A stretch of DNA of 64,000 bases from contig NZ_SJDT01000002.1 of assembly GCF_004331995.1 (NCBI RefSeq), positions 248,001-312,000 of the forward strand. The letters are read 5' to 3'. This document shows positions 18,154-27,583 of the stretch, one piece after another; within the stretch, counting starts at the first letter, position 1, and every line of letters begins with the position of its first letter. Under the pieces are notes generated by a model. The model was not told the origin of the DNA. It ran no database searches and saw nothing but the letters and a program-made list of their open reading frames with translations. The stretch is from Arcanobacterium bovis. GTDB lineage: Bacteria > Actinomycetota > Actinomycetes > Actinomycetales > Actinomycetaceae. The translations under genes and the position numbers were made by a program.

Positions 18154-19671
18154 CTAGTATGTGCAATCTGCTGATTCGTTCTCACCGGCAGTGATCCGCC
18201 TTACCAGCACCAGCGCCACAATAAGAACTGCGCAAGAGAAGCCGATCACCCACGTGAATGCATGATGCTCGAAGCTGCGCGTCACGGAGAACAAAATACC
18301 AGCATACGCGATGAGCATTGCTGATCCGAGCGTGTCGGATATTTGTAGGGCTGACGACGTCTTGCCGTGCAATTTCCGCTCGGTCAATGCGAGAGCGTGT
18401 ACCGTCATTGCCGGGTAGGAAATTCCTAATCCAGTGCTGGCAATGAGCCAGCCGATGAATACAGTTTCGCCTGGCAGACTCGGGAATGCTCCCAAAACTG
18501 TCAAAAGCATGCCGCCAAGCTGCATCAGTGTGCCGATCAGCGGGAACTTCGCACGTATGCGTGCATTAGTGACGCGTCCTTGCCACCACGATCCGGCAGC
18601 CCAGGTGATTGAGCCAACGGTCATGACGAATCCGGCAGACGTAGGGGAGAAGGAATGCACCTCTTTGAGGAGCAAGGGCAGAAAAAGCTCCACCGTAATA
18701 TAAGTTCCGTTGATAAGACCACGGAAAAATATCGATGCAGGCAGGCCGCGTTTGCCGCTCAGTGTACCTGCCGGAAGGAGCGGCCTCATGAAAGCGAAGC
18801 ACGCTACGGAGCTGAGAGCGATAAGTATATAGGTAATGGGCGTAAAATGGCCTCGTTGCGTGCCTGAAAGAATCTGCAAACAAGCTACCGAGATCCCCGC
18901 AGCGAGCGCGAAAAACAATAGCCGATGCAGGCTCCCAACTTTGACTGGTTCAGCCAAAGGCGGGAACTGTTTGATTTTTGAATACCCAAAAGGAGCAGCA
19001 ATTACAATCAGCACTGGCGTAATGCCAAATACCCAGCGCCAGTGGAGATAATCGACGAAAATTCCAGCGATAACAGGGCCGATCAGGGAAGGAAGAATCC
19101 ACGCTGCAGCAAAAGATGCAAACACTGCAGGTTGTTTTTGCTTGGGAATATAACCGCTTACCATCACATAGAGCGGCACGATCAGAAGCCCTGACCCCAG
19201 ACCTTGAATCGCCCGTCCAACAACCAATATCGCTGTGTTTGTGGCGAAAGTCGTAATTACCAAGCCGGCAACAAATAAGATAATTCCCGTATAGAGAACT
19301 TTCTTCGGACCTTGGGCATCGCACCAAACGCCCGCAATCGCCGTCGTCACTACCTGTGCAGCGAGAGCGATTCCTGAAGCGAGGGCGTAGTAGCGAATTC
19401 CGCCGAGATCTGCGACAACGTATGGCATCGCCGTCGCCACCGCAATTACCTCAAAAGCTACAAGCGAGATGAGCGAAACGGCAATAATGCGCAACCACAA
19501 CTCTAAATTTTCACCGAGCGGCGTTGTGCGTATGCGAGGGCGCGCTTTAAGACGACGTCGTGGGCGCGTTTCGGAGCGCTGAGTCGGTTGCGATTGTGGA
19601 ACGGAATGCGGATCGGGTGCTTGAGGATTTGTCACACTACCATTGTCTTTATAAAAGTGAACGCTTCGCAA
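18154..19671 (-). CDS. MFS transporter, drug-efflux type
   Basis: A 505-residue major facilitator with about 12-14 membrane helices. A long hydrophilic N-terminus (about 55 residues, Pro, Gln and Arg rich) precedes the first helix. The loop motif GVWCDAQGPKKVLYTG corresponds to MFS motif A between helices 2 and 3, and GRAIQGLGSGLLIVPLY matches the conserved helix 4 pattern of proton-driven drug exporters. The substrate cannot be told. The start is uncertain: the ATG at 19671 and a GTG at 19635 are both in frame and neither has a clear ribosome site. It diverges from aspS. Confidence 0.82.
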   Translation of the reverse strand: MRSVHFYKDNGSVTNPQAPDPHSVPQSQPTQRSETRPRRRLKARPRIRTTPLGENLELWLRIIAVSLISLVAFEVIAVATAMPYVVADLGGIRYYALASGIALAAQVVTTAIAGVWCDAQGPKKVLYTGIILFVAGLVITTFATNTAILVVGRAIQGLGSGLLIVPLYVMVSGYIPKQKQPAVFASFAAAWILPSLIGPVIAGIFVDYLHWRWVFGITPVLIVIAAPFGYSKIKQFPPLAEPVKVGSLHRLLFFALAAGISVACLQILSGTQRGHFTPITYILIALSSVACFAFMRPLLPAGTLSGKRGLPASIFFRGLINGTYITVELFLPLLLKEVHSFSPTSAGFVMTVGSITWAAGSWWQGRVTNARIRAKFPLIGTLMQLGGMLLTVLGAFPSLPGETVFIGWLIASTGLGISYPAMTVHALALTERKLHGKTSSALQISDTLGSAMLIAYAGILFSVTRSFEHHAFTWVIGFSCAVLIVALVLVRRITAGENESADCTY

Positions 19672-19831
19672 AGGCTACGGCTGTGACATATGGCTCGGCA
19701 TGAGCGCGGCGTTGAAGTTTTGGCTTGGATCGGGCGCGCGGTAGAGTTATTGACGTGCACGTTTCCCGTCTCGTCACGTGCTGTAGCCCGCTCGTCTCGC
19801 GGGTGATTCCAACAACTGAAAAGAGGTCGCT

Positions 19832-21625
19832 GTGCTGCGCACACGAATGGCAGGTTCCCTGCGTAAAGAAGACATTGGATCTACCGTAACGCTCACTGGT
19901 TGGGTTGATCGACGCCGAGATCACGGCGGAATTGCTTTCATCGACTTGCGTGATGCTTCTGGAATCGCGCAGATTACGATTCGTGCAGAGGTAGCTCACG
20001 AGCTGCGCTCGGAGTACGTTATTAAAGTTGTTGGCGTTGTGAACGAGCGACCTGAAGGTAATGCAAACGCGGCGCTTCCGACTGGCGATGTTGAAGTGGA
20101 AGCCTCGGAGATTGAGGTGCTCAACAGCGCTGCTCCCTTGCCTTTCCAGATTTCGGATCACGCTGAAGACGCCGGCTCAGTTAACGAAGAAACCCGCTTG
20201 AAGTACCGTTATCTTGATTTGCGTCGTTCCTATGAGCAGAACGCAATTCGCTTGCGCGCCAAGGTATCGCAAGCTGCACGTCGTATACTCGATGGTCACG
20301 ATTTTGTGGAAATTGAAACTCCAACTCTTATCCGTTCCACACCTGAAGGAGCGCGTGACTTCATTGTTCCTGCCCGCTTGGCGCCTGGTTCATGGTACGC
20401 ACTGCCGCAGTCTCCGCAGCTGTTTAAGCAGCTGTTGATGGTTGCAGGTATGGAGCGCTATTACCAAATTGCTCGTTGCTACCGTGACGAGGATTTCCGT
20501 GCAGATCGCCAGCCAGAGTTTACACAGCTCGACGTCGAGATGTCGTTTGTGGATCAAGACGACGTGATGGCGATTGCCGAAGATGTATTAAAGAATATTT
20601 GGTCGCTGATTGGCGTTGAGCTCACAACTCCTATTCCGCGGATGCCGTTCCGTGAAGCGATGGAGCGCTTCGGCTCAGATAAACCAGATCTTCGTTTCGG
20701 CTATGAACTCGTTGATCTCACCGAATACTTTGCAAATACGCCGTTTAGGGTGTTCCAAAATCCTTATGTTGGTGCAGTTGTTATGCCAGGTGGCGGGTCG
20801 CAGCCACGCCGCACCTTCGATAAGTGGCAAGAGTGGGCAAAGGCTCGCGGTGCGAAGGGCTTGGCTTATGTGACGATTGCTGAAGATGGTACCTTGGGCG
20901 GCCCAGTATCCAAGAATATTTCCGAAGAGGAGCGCGCAGGCCTTGCTGAGGCTACTGGTGCCAAGCCAGGAGACTGCATCTTCTTCGCTGCTGGTGAGCC
21001 AACTGCTTCCCGAGAGCTGCTCGGCGCTGCCCGCCTTGAGATTGGCAAGCGATGCAACCTCATCGATCCTGATGCTTGGGCTTTTGTGTGGGTTGTGGAC
21101 GCGCCACTGTTTAAGCCTACTAAAGACGCCGAAGCTGAAGGTGACGTTGCAGTGGCAGGAGGCGCATGGACGGCAGTTCACCACGCCTTTACTTCGCCAA
21201 AGCCTGAGTGGATCGAAAACTTCGATACTGATCCTGGTAATGCACTTGCGTATGCCTACGATATCGTGTGTAACGGTAATGAAATTGGAGGCGGATCTAT
21301 CCGTATTCATCGTCGTGACGTGCAAGAGCGCGTTTTCAAGGTGATGGGCTTGGATCAGGAAGCTGCACAAGAGAAATTCGGCTTCTTGCTTGATGCATTC
21401 AAGTACGGTGCGCCACCACACGGCGGAATCGCTTTTGGTTGGGATCGTATCGTTGCTTTGTTGACCAAGGCTCCTTCGATCCGCGACGTGATTGCTTTCC
21501 CGAAGATCGGAAACGGCTGGGATCCGATGACTGATGCTCCTGCGCCGATTACTGCCTTGCAGCGTAAAGAAGCAGGTATTGATGCTAAGCCAAAGCAGAA
21601 GGAAGCCTCAGAAACAGCGAAGTAA
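19832..21625 (+). CDS. aspS: Aspartyl-tRNA synthetase
   Basis: AspS charges tRNA-Asp. The 597-residue bacterial-type enzyme has the N-terminal anticodon-binding OB fold ([19 protein letters not shown]), motif 2 [11 protein letters not shown] preceded by [15 protein letters not shown], the GAD insertion domain in the middle, and motif 3 [13 protein letters not shown]. The GTG at 19832 is preceded by AAGAGG at good spacing; an ATG five codons in is the alternative. I see no T-box or other riboswitch upstream. Whether it also charges tRNA-Asn cannot be decided from the sequence. A strong hairpin follows. Confidence 0.96.
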   Translation: MLRTRMAGSLRKEDIGSTVTLTGWVDRRRDHGGIAFIDLRDASGIAQITIRAEVAHELRSEYVIKVVGVVNERPEGNANAALPTGDVEVEASEIEVLNSAAPLPFQISDHAEDAGSVNEETRLKYRYLDLRRSYEQNAIRLRAKVSQAARRILDGHDFVEIETPTLIRSTPEGARDFIVPARLAPGSWYALPQSPQLFKQLLMVAGMERYYQIARCYRDEDFRADRQPEFTQLDVEMSFVDQDDVMAIAEDVLKNIWSLIGVELTTPIPRMPFREAMERFGSDKPDLRFGYELVDLTEYFANTPFRVFQNPYVGAVVMPGGGSQPRRTFDKWQEWAKARGAKGLAYVTIAEDGTLGGPVSKNISEEERAGLAEATGAKPGDCIFFAAGEPTASRELLGAARLEIGKRCNLIDPDAWAFVWVVDAPLFKPTKDAEAEGDVAVAGGAWTAVHHAFTSPKPEWIENFDTDPGNALAYAYDIVCNGNEIGGGSIRIHRRDVQERVFKVMGLDQEAAQEKFGFLLDAFKYGAPPHGGIAFGWDRIVALLTKAPSIRDVIAFPKIGNGWDPMTDAPAPITALQRKEAGIDAKPKQKEASETAK

Positions 21626-21647
21626 ATTCGCATAAACTGAACTGACA

Positions 21648-21704
21648 AAGTAGGGCTTTCTAGCTTGGAATGCACTAGTGCATATCGGCTAGAAAGCCCT
21701 ACTT
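21648..21704 (+). terminator. aspS terminator with a nested palindrome in the loop
   Basis: Arms 21648-21664 and 21688-21704 are perfect 17-bp complements (core AGGGCTTTCTAGC). The 23-base loop contains the perfect palindrome ATGCACTAGTGCAT at 21670-21683. The terminator runs to 48 bases before the acetyltransferase start, so that gene needs its own promoter or read-through. Confidence 0.88.
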
Positions 21705-21751
21705 ACTGGCACATGGCACAAGAAAAGTTGTACAAGAAAACAGAGGAAAGA

Positions 21752-22546
21752 ATGGATTTGCTCGGCGGTATTTCGAGTTTCTTTTGGCAGCATGAGATTG
21801 CGCCTTGGTTGGAATCGCAAAAAGACCGGATCGTGTTCTACGAAGGTGATGATCGCGCCGCGGTAGTAATTCTGCGCTCCTCAGATATGGCATATGCCGG
21901 CGTTGACTACGAAGGCAAGGCATTTGGACATCCTGATCGCGTTATCGAACTGCTTACCAGCCTTGATGATGCGGTGCTATCGAAGTGCGAGATCATGATG
22001 AATCGTGAGGTCTACGAGCATATGCCTCACGAGTTGCGCGAGCGTTGCGGAGCGCATTGGGGTCACGAGTGGGAGTTTTTCTTTGCCACGGAACCGATTC
22101 CTTCTGTGCAGGGCGACGACGCCGTCGTCGTTCTTCGCGCAGGTAGCCATGGTTTTCGCGAGCGTAGAGACGAAATCATGGAAGTTTTGCAAAAAGCAAA
22201 TCCTATCTCGGAGGCAGTCGATGATATCGATACCCTCGATTGGTTCGTGATTCCGGGCGATAACGGCAGGCTAGCGTGTGTGATGGGAGCTAGTGAGCGT
22301 GGCGGCAAAATTCATTTTGCCGGTTTGGCTACCGATCCCGACTATCGGGGCAAAGGTTTTGCTAGTGCTGTGATGGTAGCGTCGGTAAATTATTGGCTCT
22401 CATTGGACAAAACGGTGTTTTTTGGCATGTGGGCGTGGAATCATAAAGCGCGGAAATTGTATCTTCGGCTCGGCATAACACCTGGTCCGCATCTAATTTT
22501 TTGCGGACCACAACCTTTCAAAGACTATTCCACTTACGCGAAATAA
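21752..22546 (+). CDS. GNAT-family N-acetyltransferase
   Basis: A 264-residue protein whose C-terminal half is a GCN5-related acetyltransferase. The acetyl-CoA loop is seen in FAGLATDPDYRGKGFASAVM (about 187-206), with the R-G-x-G-x-A signature, followed by SLDKTVFFGMWAWNHKARKLYLRLG. The N-terminal half is a divergent domain of unknown role. I place the start at ATG 21752, with GAGGAAAG directly upstream; the open frame extends upstream into the aspS terminator, which cannot be coding. The acceptor substrate is unknown. A hairpin follows. Confidence 0.83.
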   Translation: MDLLGGISSFFWQHEIAPWLESQKDRIVFYEGDDRAAVVILRSSDMAYAGVDYEGKAFGHPDRVIELLTSLDDAVLSKCEIMMNREVYEHMPHELRERCGAHWGHEWEFFFATEPIPSVQGDDAVVVLRAGSHGFRERRDEIMEVLQKANPISEAVDDIDTLDWFVIPGDNGRLACVMGASERGGKIHFAGLATDPDYRGKGFASAVMVASVNYWLSLDKTVFFGMWAWNHKARKLYLRLGITPGPHLIFCGPQPFKDYSTYAK

Positions 22547-22551
22547 TGCAG

Positions 22552-22588
22552 ATGTGTCCTGCTGGCCGGAGGAGGTCGCAGGACACAT
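22552..22588. terminator. Terminator between convergent genes
   Basis: Arms 22552-22562 (ATGTGTCCTGC) and 22578-22588 (GCAGGACACAT) are perfect 11-bp complements around a 15-base loop. It separates the acetyltransferase gene from the convergent MMPL gene. Confidence 0.75.
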
Positions 22589-22610
22589 TCGTATGCCTGC
22601 TGAATGGCGA

Positions 22611-25055
22611 TTAATGGGTGATCTTGAACTTCTCGTAGAATGACCGCAAGAATCGTGGTGACCACCAATTCCACCGGCCCATGAGCGTCATAAAGGCAGG
22701 TACGAGTAGCATACGAACTAATGAAGCATCTACAAGCACGATAATTGCCAGCGCAACGCCGATTTGGCGAATCGGAAGCAACTCGCCAAAAATGAAGCCA
22801 ACAAAAACAGCAATGATAATGACTGCTGCGGCTGTAATGATGCGGCCAGAGCGCTGCAAACCGCGCTCAACTGCGAGGTCGTTATCGTGTATCGAATCCC
22901 AGTATTCTTTTATTCGGGCGAGCAGGAATACTTCGTAATCCATTGCGAGTCCGAAGCCGAAAGCTACTGAACAAGCCACTACGAAAGTCTCTAGTCCTGC
23001 CGTTTTCGGTAATCCGAAGAGTCCATAATGAAACACCAGCACTGTTAGTCCGAGCCCGGCAATGAGCGACAATGAGTTGATGATTAATGCTTTGAGTGCT
23101 GCTACAACGGATCCCGTCATGAGGAATAGCAACAACAGCACTGCCACAACAATAACGAGTGCGGCGTAGGGTGCTCCAGCCATAATCGAACGGTTGAAGT
23201 CGTATTGGAGCGCTGCGCTGCCTCCGACTTTGAAGGAATAATCTGCTGTGAGTTCCCGTACTGCCATGACGGCCTGAGTTGCTTCATGTCCGACTTGATC
23301 GTTCGTATCCACATGGAAGGTAATGATCGTTTGGCTATCGTTGAGCTTTTCTGCTTGAGAAACTGAATCAATTCCGGCGATATTTTTGATATCTGCAATG
23401 AGTCCAGCGGTATTCTCAACGTTGGTGTCTGCAATTACCGTGCCTGTGGGCGTGCGCAAAGCTGGAAAATCGGAATTAATCGCGTCGAGTGCATATTTTG
23501 CACTAGTTTGCTGCGGAACATAGTCGGTGAAGTTCGAACGCATTTCAAAGTCTTGCAAGGGCAGAGTTGAGGCTACTAGGAGCGAAGTTACGCCAATCAA
23601 TACTGGCCAAGGATGGCGATGTACCCACTGTGCGAGTCGAGAAAATATACCAGTTTCGGTGGTGGCATCACCAAAACGCTTCACCAACTTGTCGAAGAAT
23701 GTGAAACGGGTGAGGACAGAGGGCTTGAGCATTCGCACACCGAGCACTTTGATCAGCGCTGGGACGAAAGTGACTGCCGTAAGCACTGCCAAAATTGTGA
23801 CGATCATGCCGCCCATCGCAATCATTTTGAGCATTGGTGCTTTCATAACAAGCAGGCCAGCAATGGATACTGCAATTGTGAGTGCGGAGAAAAACACCGT
23901 GCGTCCGGCAGTTTTGACGATTGCTGTAACGGAGGAGTTAATGAGATCGCGAATGTCTGCCGGAACCTTTGAACCATCGGCGGGGTATCCAAGCTCTTGG
24001 AGTCGCCTTCCAATTTCTTCTCGATAACGCGAAACGACGAGCAATCCGTAATCGATCGACAGTGCCAGACCAATAATCGTCAAAATATTGAGGATAAATG
24101 AATCGACATTGGTGAAGAACGTGACGAACCACGTTAAACCAGATGCAATTCCAATTGATACGAGGGCCGCCGAGAGCGGCAGACCAGCTGCAATGACGCC
24201 GCCAAATACGATTACGAGGAACAATAGTGCCATAGGCAAACCGATAGTTTCGCCGCGGACTAGGTCTTTCGCGACTTGACCGAGAATGAGATTCTTGGCA
24301 ATCTGATGCGAAATTGAATCAACCCGCACGTCAGGATGGGAAGCGGCAACTGCCGCTTTAAAGTCGCTTATCGCCTCATCTACTTGAGAGTGTGTGCTTT
24401 CGCTGGCATCTTTGTTCAGTTGTACAACAACCGCAAAGCTATTTTTCGATGTCAATGCCGAATCTGGCGCAGGTAACTTCGCAAATTGAGTGTCAACCTC
24501 TTGGGAAACTCGGGTACGAATTTGGCTTTCGAATTGCTTGCGCACGTCGCTGGCAACCTGTTGCTGTATTTGTTCGCGTTGAACTGGTGGCACAAGTGCG
24601 AGGCGGGAATTTTGAGATGCCAAGGCAGCATTTATGGCTTGGCTGATTTGAGGTTCTGCTTCAGAAATTGCTTTTTGAGTTGCAGATTCCTTTTGTTTTG
24701 CGAGTTCATTTTGTGCTTTATCGCGAACGGATATCGGATCATTAACTCCTCGTACGCCGTCAATGGAAGCGAGGGTGCGCCGTAAGGCGGCGAGATCGCT
24801 TTGAACGTCGTCGGCTTTGACGCCGGTGACAATAGACGTTACTGCTTCACTTTCGCCGGCGTCTTCTACTGCTCGCATCACCAGATCGGATTCCGAACCA
24901 GGCACCATCGACCTGCTTGATTCCATTCGTGAAAAGAGCGTACCTTGCCCGAAACCTGTGACGGCGGCGCTGAAGCCAAGTCCGAATAAGATGAGCCACA
25001 CGATTATGACAAGCCTAGGACGTGCAGAAATAGATTTCCCTAACGCAGTGAACAT
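22611..25055 (-). CDS. MMPL-family RND transporter
   Basis: An 814-residue exporter of the MMPL branch of the RND superfamily, probably moving lipids or hydrophobic compounds with the proton gradient. It has the expected two repeats, each with one helix, a large outside domain and five helices. Paired signatures are SIDYGLLVVSRYREE in the first half and AMDYEVFLLARIKEYWD in the second, both in helix 4. The first outside domain is Gln/Ala rich and probably coiled (about 85-200). Its start, MFTALGKSISARPRLVIIVW, is typical. No accessory subunit or regulator stands beside it, so the substrate is open. Confidence 0.9.
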   Translation of the reverse strand: MFTALGKSISARPRLVIIVWLILFGLGFSAAVTGFGQGTLFSRMESSRSMVPGSESDLVMRAVEDAGESEAVTSIVTGVKADDVQSDLAALRRTLASIDGVRGVNDPISVRDKAQNELAKQKESATQKAISEAEPQISQAINAALASQNSRLALVPPVQREQIQQQVASDVRKQFESQIRTRVSQEVDTQFAKLPAPDSALTSKNSFAVVVQLNKDASESTHSQVDEAISDFKAAVAASHPDVRVDSISHQIAKNLILGQVAKDLVRGETIGLPMALLFLVIVFGGVIAAGLPLSAALVSIGIASGLTWFVTFFTNVDSFILNILTIIGLALSIDYGLLVVSRYREEIGRRLQELGYPADGSKVPADIRDLINSSVTAIVKTAGRTVFFSALTIAVSIAGLLVMKAPMLKMIAMGGMIVTILAVLTAVTFVPALIKVLGVRMLKPSVLTRFTFFDKLVKRFGDATTETGIFSRLAQWVHRHPWPVLIGVTSLLVASTLPLQDFEMRSNFTDYVPQQTSAKYALDAINSDFPALRTPTGTVIADTNVENTAGLIADIKNIAGIDSVSQAEKLNDSQTIITFHVDTNDQVGHEATQAVMAVRELTADYSFKVGGSAALQYDFNRSIMAGAPYAALVIVVAVLLLLFLMTGSVVAALKALIINSLSLIAGLGLTVLVFHYGLFGLPKTAGLETFVVACSVAFGFGLAMDYEVFLLARIKEYWDSIHDNDLAVERGLQRSGRIITAAAVIIIAVFVGFIFGELLPIRQIGVALAIIVLVDASLVRMLLVPAFMTLMGRWNWWSPRFLRSFYEKFKITH

Positions 25056-25241
25056 AGCTTATTTTCCCAAATTTTGCCATCGTTTGTGTGACGCTAAGCT
25101 AACAGCTCATTTGGCGGACAAATGCTTGCATACTGGTCAAAAGATTAGATGCAGGCACCGATTCTTGCGGTTTCGGATCTGCTTTTGGTGCTATCAGTTT
25201 GATGATATCGTTATAGTGGGTGGTGAACGGAGGTAGTTCTG

Positions 25242-25481
25242 ATGGCTGAACAATTGTTGATACGTGATCTTCCAACAGGTACGAAGCAGGCGCTAAAGAC
25301 TCGTGCTCGGCAAAATCACACCTCGATGGAAAGTGAAGCAAGGAAGATTTTGTCTTCGGTTTTGTGTGCTGAACGCCCATCTATTGCTTCATTACTTGCG
25401 CAAGAAATTACTAGTAGCGAGACGGATTTCGATTTTGATCCACCGCGGCTTGGTATTGGCTCACGTGAGGTGGATCTGTGA
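25242..25481 (+). CDS. vapB: VapB/FitA-like ribbon-helix-helix antitoxin
   Basis: A 79-residue antitoxin. The N-terminal ribbon-helix-helix DNA-binding domain is seen in LLIRDLPTGTKQALKTRARQ and the following MESEARKIL (about 5-36), the pattern of FitA-type antitoxins. The acidic, hydrophobic C-terminus (about 45-79) would wrap the toxin. GGAGG precedes the ATG at good spacing and TATAGT at 25212-25217 is a fair -10. It overlaps the toxin gene by four bases, so the two are translationally coupled. The pair probably represses its own promoter. This is the left edge of the defence island. Confidence 0.85.
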   Translation: MAEQLLIRDLPTGTKQALKTRARQNHTSMESEARKILSSVLCAERPSIASLLAQEITSSETDFDFDPPRLGIGSREVDL

Positions 25482-25882
25482 AGTATCTTCTTGATACCAA
25501 CGTAATTTCTGCTCTGCGTCGGCCTGAGAAAAATCAATCGGTGTTTGACTGGGCGAAAAATATTCCTCCAGAAGATACATATATTTGTTCGTTAACTGCG
25601 GCAGAAATCGGTAGGGGAATTAAAGCTATTGCGGCAAAGGACGAATTGCAAGCCCGAGTACTAACTCAATGGTTCGAAGGTCAGGTTTTACCAGCATTTT
25701 CGGGTAGGATACTTAGTTTTGATCTTGATGCGGCCTTGATATTTCGTAATTTTGAGGTTCCGGCAAAAGCTCCAATTGACGATGCCTATATTGCGGCAAT
25801 TGCACAAGCACATGGGTTAACTGTTGTTTCAAGAAATACGAAACACTTCTTGCCGCTCGGGATTGATGTTGTAAGCCCGTGA
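25478..25882 (+). CDS. vapC: PIN-domain toxin, VapC/FitB type
   Basis: A 134-residue PIN-domain ribonuclease toxin. The acidic active-site residues sit in LLDTNVIS (Asp6), TAAEIGRG (Glu), and PIDDAYIAA (Asp pair), and the strand VVSRNTKHF near the end is typical of the fold. VapC toxins cut specific RNAs, often tRNA or rRNA; the target here is unknown. It starts with a GTG overlapping the antitoxin stop. A weak hairpin with arms AGAGCT 25938-25943 and AGCTCT 25957-25962 may end the transcript before hsdM. Confidence 0.88.
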   Translation: MKYLLDTNVISALRRPEKNQSVFDWAKNIPPEDTYICSLTAAEIGRGIKAIAAKDELQARVLTQWFEGQVLPAFSGRILSFDLDAALIFRNFEVPAKAPIDDAYIAAIAQAHGLTVVSRNTKHFLPLGIDVVSP

Positions 25883-26017
25883 GTTTATACGGGTTTTATC
25901 GAAACTAGTTGGTATTATTTAGTCGAACGTGGAGCTAAGAGCTGTGATAGGCGATAAGCTCTGTTTCTAAAGATTGTTTGATTCTTACTTTGATACCGAT
26001 GACGAAAAGGTTGCACT

Positions 26018-27583
26018 ATGGTTCCGACCACCCCTGAGGCACAACGCGCCGAACTCCACAAAATGATTTGGCGAATTGCTAATGATTTAAGGGGAAGCGT
26101 TGACGGTTGGGACTTTAAGAGTTACGTGCTCGGTATGCTGTTCTACCGCTTTATCTCCGAAGATATGACCCAATACCAGGAGAAACTCGAGCACGAGGCA
26201 GGAGATACATCTTTCAAGTATGCAGAACTACCAGATGAACTTGCCGAGCAGGTACGAAAAGACACGGTTGAAGAAAAAGGCTTCTTTATCCTCCCTTCGC
26301 AGTTGTTTGAGAATGTGCGTAAGTCTGCACACCACAACCCAAATCTCAACGAAACTCTGTCGAAAGTATTTAAGAGTATCGAAGGATCCGCACTCGGTAC
26401 GAGTTCGGAAAGTGACCTTAAAGGTCTCTTTGACGACATTGACGTAAACTCAGCCAAGCTTGGAAATACAGTAGATCGACGGAATGCGAAGCTTGCCAAT
26501 ATTCTTGATGCGATTGGTGATCTTCCGCTTGGGAATTTGCAGGATAATGCAATTGACTTGTTTGGCGATGCCTATGAGTACCTGATGCAAATGTATGCCT
26601 CGAGCGCCGGCAAGTCTGGTGGTGAGTTCTTCACCTCGCAAGAAGTTTCTGAAGTGCTAGCGCGTATTGCTAGCCACGGTAGAAAACAATTGAATAAGGT
26701 TTATGATCCAGCTGCTGGTAGCGCTTCTTTGTTACTTCAGTTCGCGAAGCTTCTTGGTGTTGAAAATGTGCGTGGATTTTATGGCCAAGAAATTAACTTG
26801 ACCACCTATAACCTTGCTCGTATCAACATGTTCTTGCACAACGTAAACTTCGAAAAGTTCAATATTGCATTGGGTGATACGCTTATCGATCCTCATCATT
26901 GGGACTATCAACCTTTCGATGCGATCGTTTCGAACCCTCCGTACTCGATTAAATGGGCTGGCGATGCAAATCCGCTTTTGATTAACGACGAACGATTTGC
27001 CCCGGCAGGTGTTCTTGCTCCAAAATCTAAGGCCGACCTTGCATTTACAATGCATATTTTGAAGTGGCTCGCGGTAGACGGTACCGCAGCCATCGTTGAA
27101 TTTCCAGGGGTACTTTATCGCGGTGGTGCAGAGCGCAAGATTCGTAAATACCTTATCGAGCATAACTATGTTGACGCCGTTATTCAGCTTCCGCCTGATT
27201 TGTTCTTTGGAACCACGATCGGTACCTGCATTATTGTGTTGCGTAAGTCTAAAACGGACAACTCGGTTTTGTTTATTGATGCTGCAGATATGTTCTCAAG
27301 GGTAGGGAATAAGAACAAGCTGTTAGCCGAGCATCGCGATGCGATTGTGGAACGTTATTTTTCGCGTGACGACGTCGATTACATTTCGAAGCTTGTTTCG
27401 AACGCGGACATTGCCGATAACGACTACAACATTTCGGTGTCTTCTTACGTTGAAAAAGAAGACACCCGCGAAGTTATTGATATCGATAAATTAAATGCGG
27501 ATATCGAGCAGATTGTTGCACGACAAACGGAACTTCGGACTGCGATTGATGCCATTGTTGCGGACTTAGAGGGAGCAAAGTGA
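26018..27583 (+). CDS. hsdM: HsdM, type I restriction-modification methyltransferase
   Basis: HsdM methylates adenine within the type I recognition site, as part of the M2S complex. The 521-residue protein matches the length of the EcoR124I (type IC) subunit. The SAM-binding motif is DPAAGSASLL at 230-239 and the catalytic motif is SNPPYS at 305-310. The N-terminal helical domain WRIANDLRGSVDGWDFKSYV is the typical HsdM_N. A SGGEFFTSQEVSEVLA segment is also diagnostic. It overlaps hsdS by four bases. The base composition from here to about 33.2 kb looks richer in A and T than the flanks, suggesting transfer. Confidence 0.96.
   Translation: MVPTTPEAQRAELHKMIWRIANDLRGSVDGWDFKSYVLGMLFYRFISEDMTQYQEKLEHEAGDTSFKYAELPDELAEQVRKDTVEEKGFFILPSQLFENVRKSAHHNPNLNETLSKVFKSIEGSALGTSSESDLKGLFDDIDVNSAKLGNTVDRRNAKLANILDAIGDLPLGNLQDNAIDLFGDAYEYLMQMYASSAGKSGGEFFTSQEVSEVLARIASHGRKQLNKVYDPAAGSASLLLQFAKLLGVENVRGFYGQEINLTTYNLARINMFLHNVNFEKFNIALGDTLIDPHHWDYQPFDAIVSNPPYSIKWAGDANPLLINDERFAPAGVLAPKSKADLAFTMHILKWLAVDGTAAIVEFPGVLYRGGAERKIRKYLIEHNYVDAVIQLPPDLFFGTTIGTCIIVLRKSKTDNSVLFIDAADMFSRVGNKNKLLAEHRDAIVERYFSRDDVDYISKLVSNADIADNDYNISVSSYVEKEDTREVIDIDKLNADIEQIVARQTELRTAIDAIVADLEGAK

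Noticed and set aside
19672-19831. Possible T-box or other control element before aspS
   Set aside because: No T-box sequence, specifier stem or antiterminator is seen; the gap only separates divergent genes.
20675-21421. Long open frame (248 codons) on the strand opposite aspS
   Set aside because: It lies entirely inside a conserved synthetase gene, has no ribosome site and no recognisable motif.
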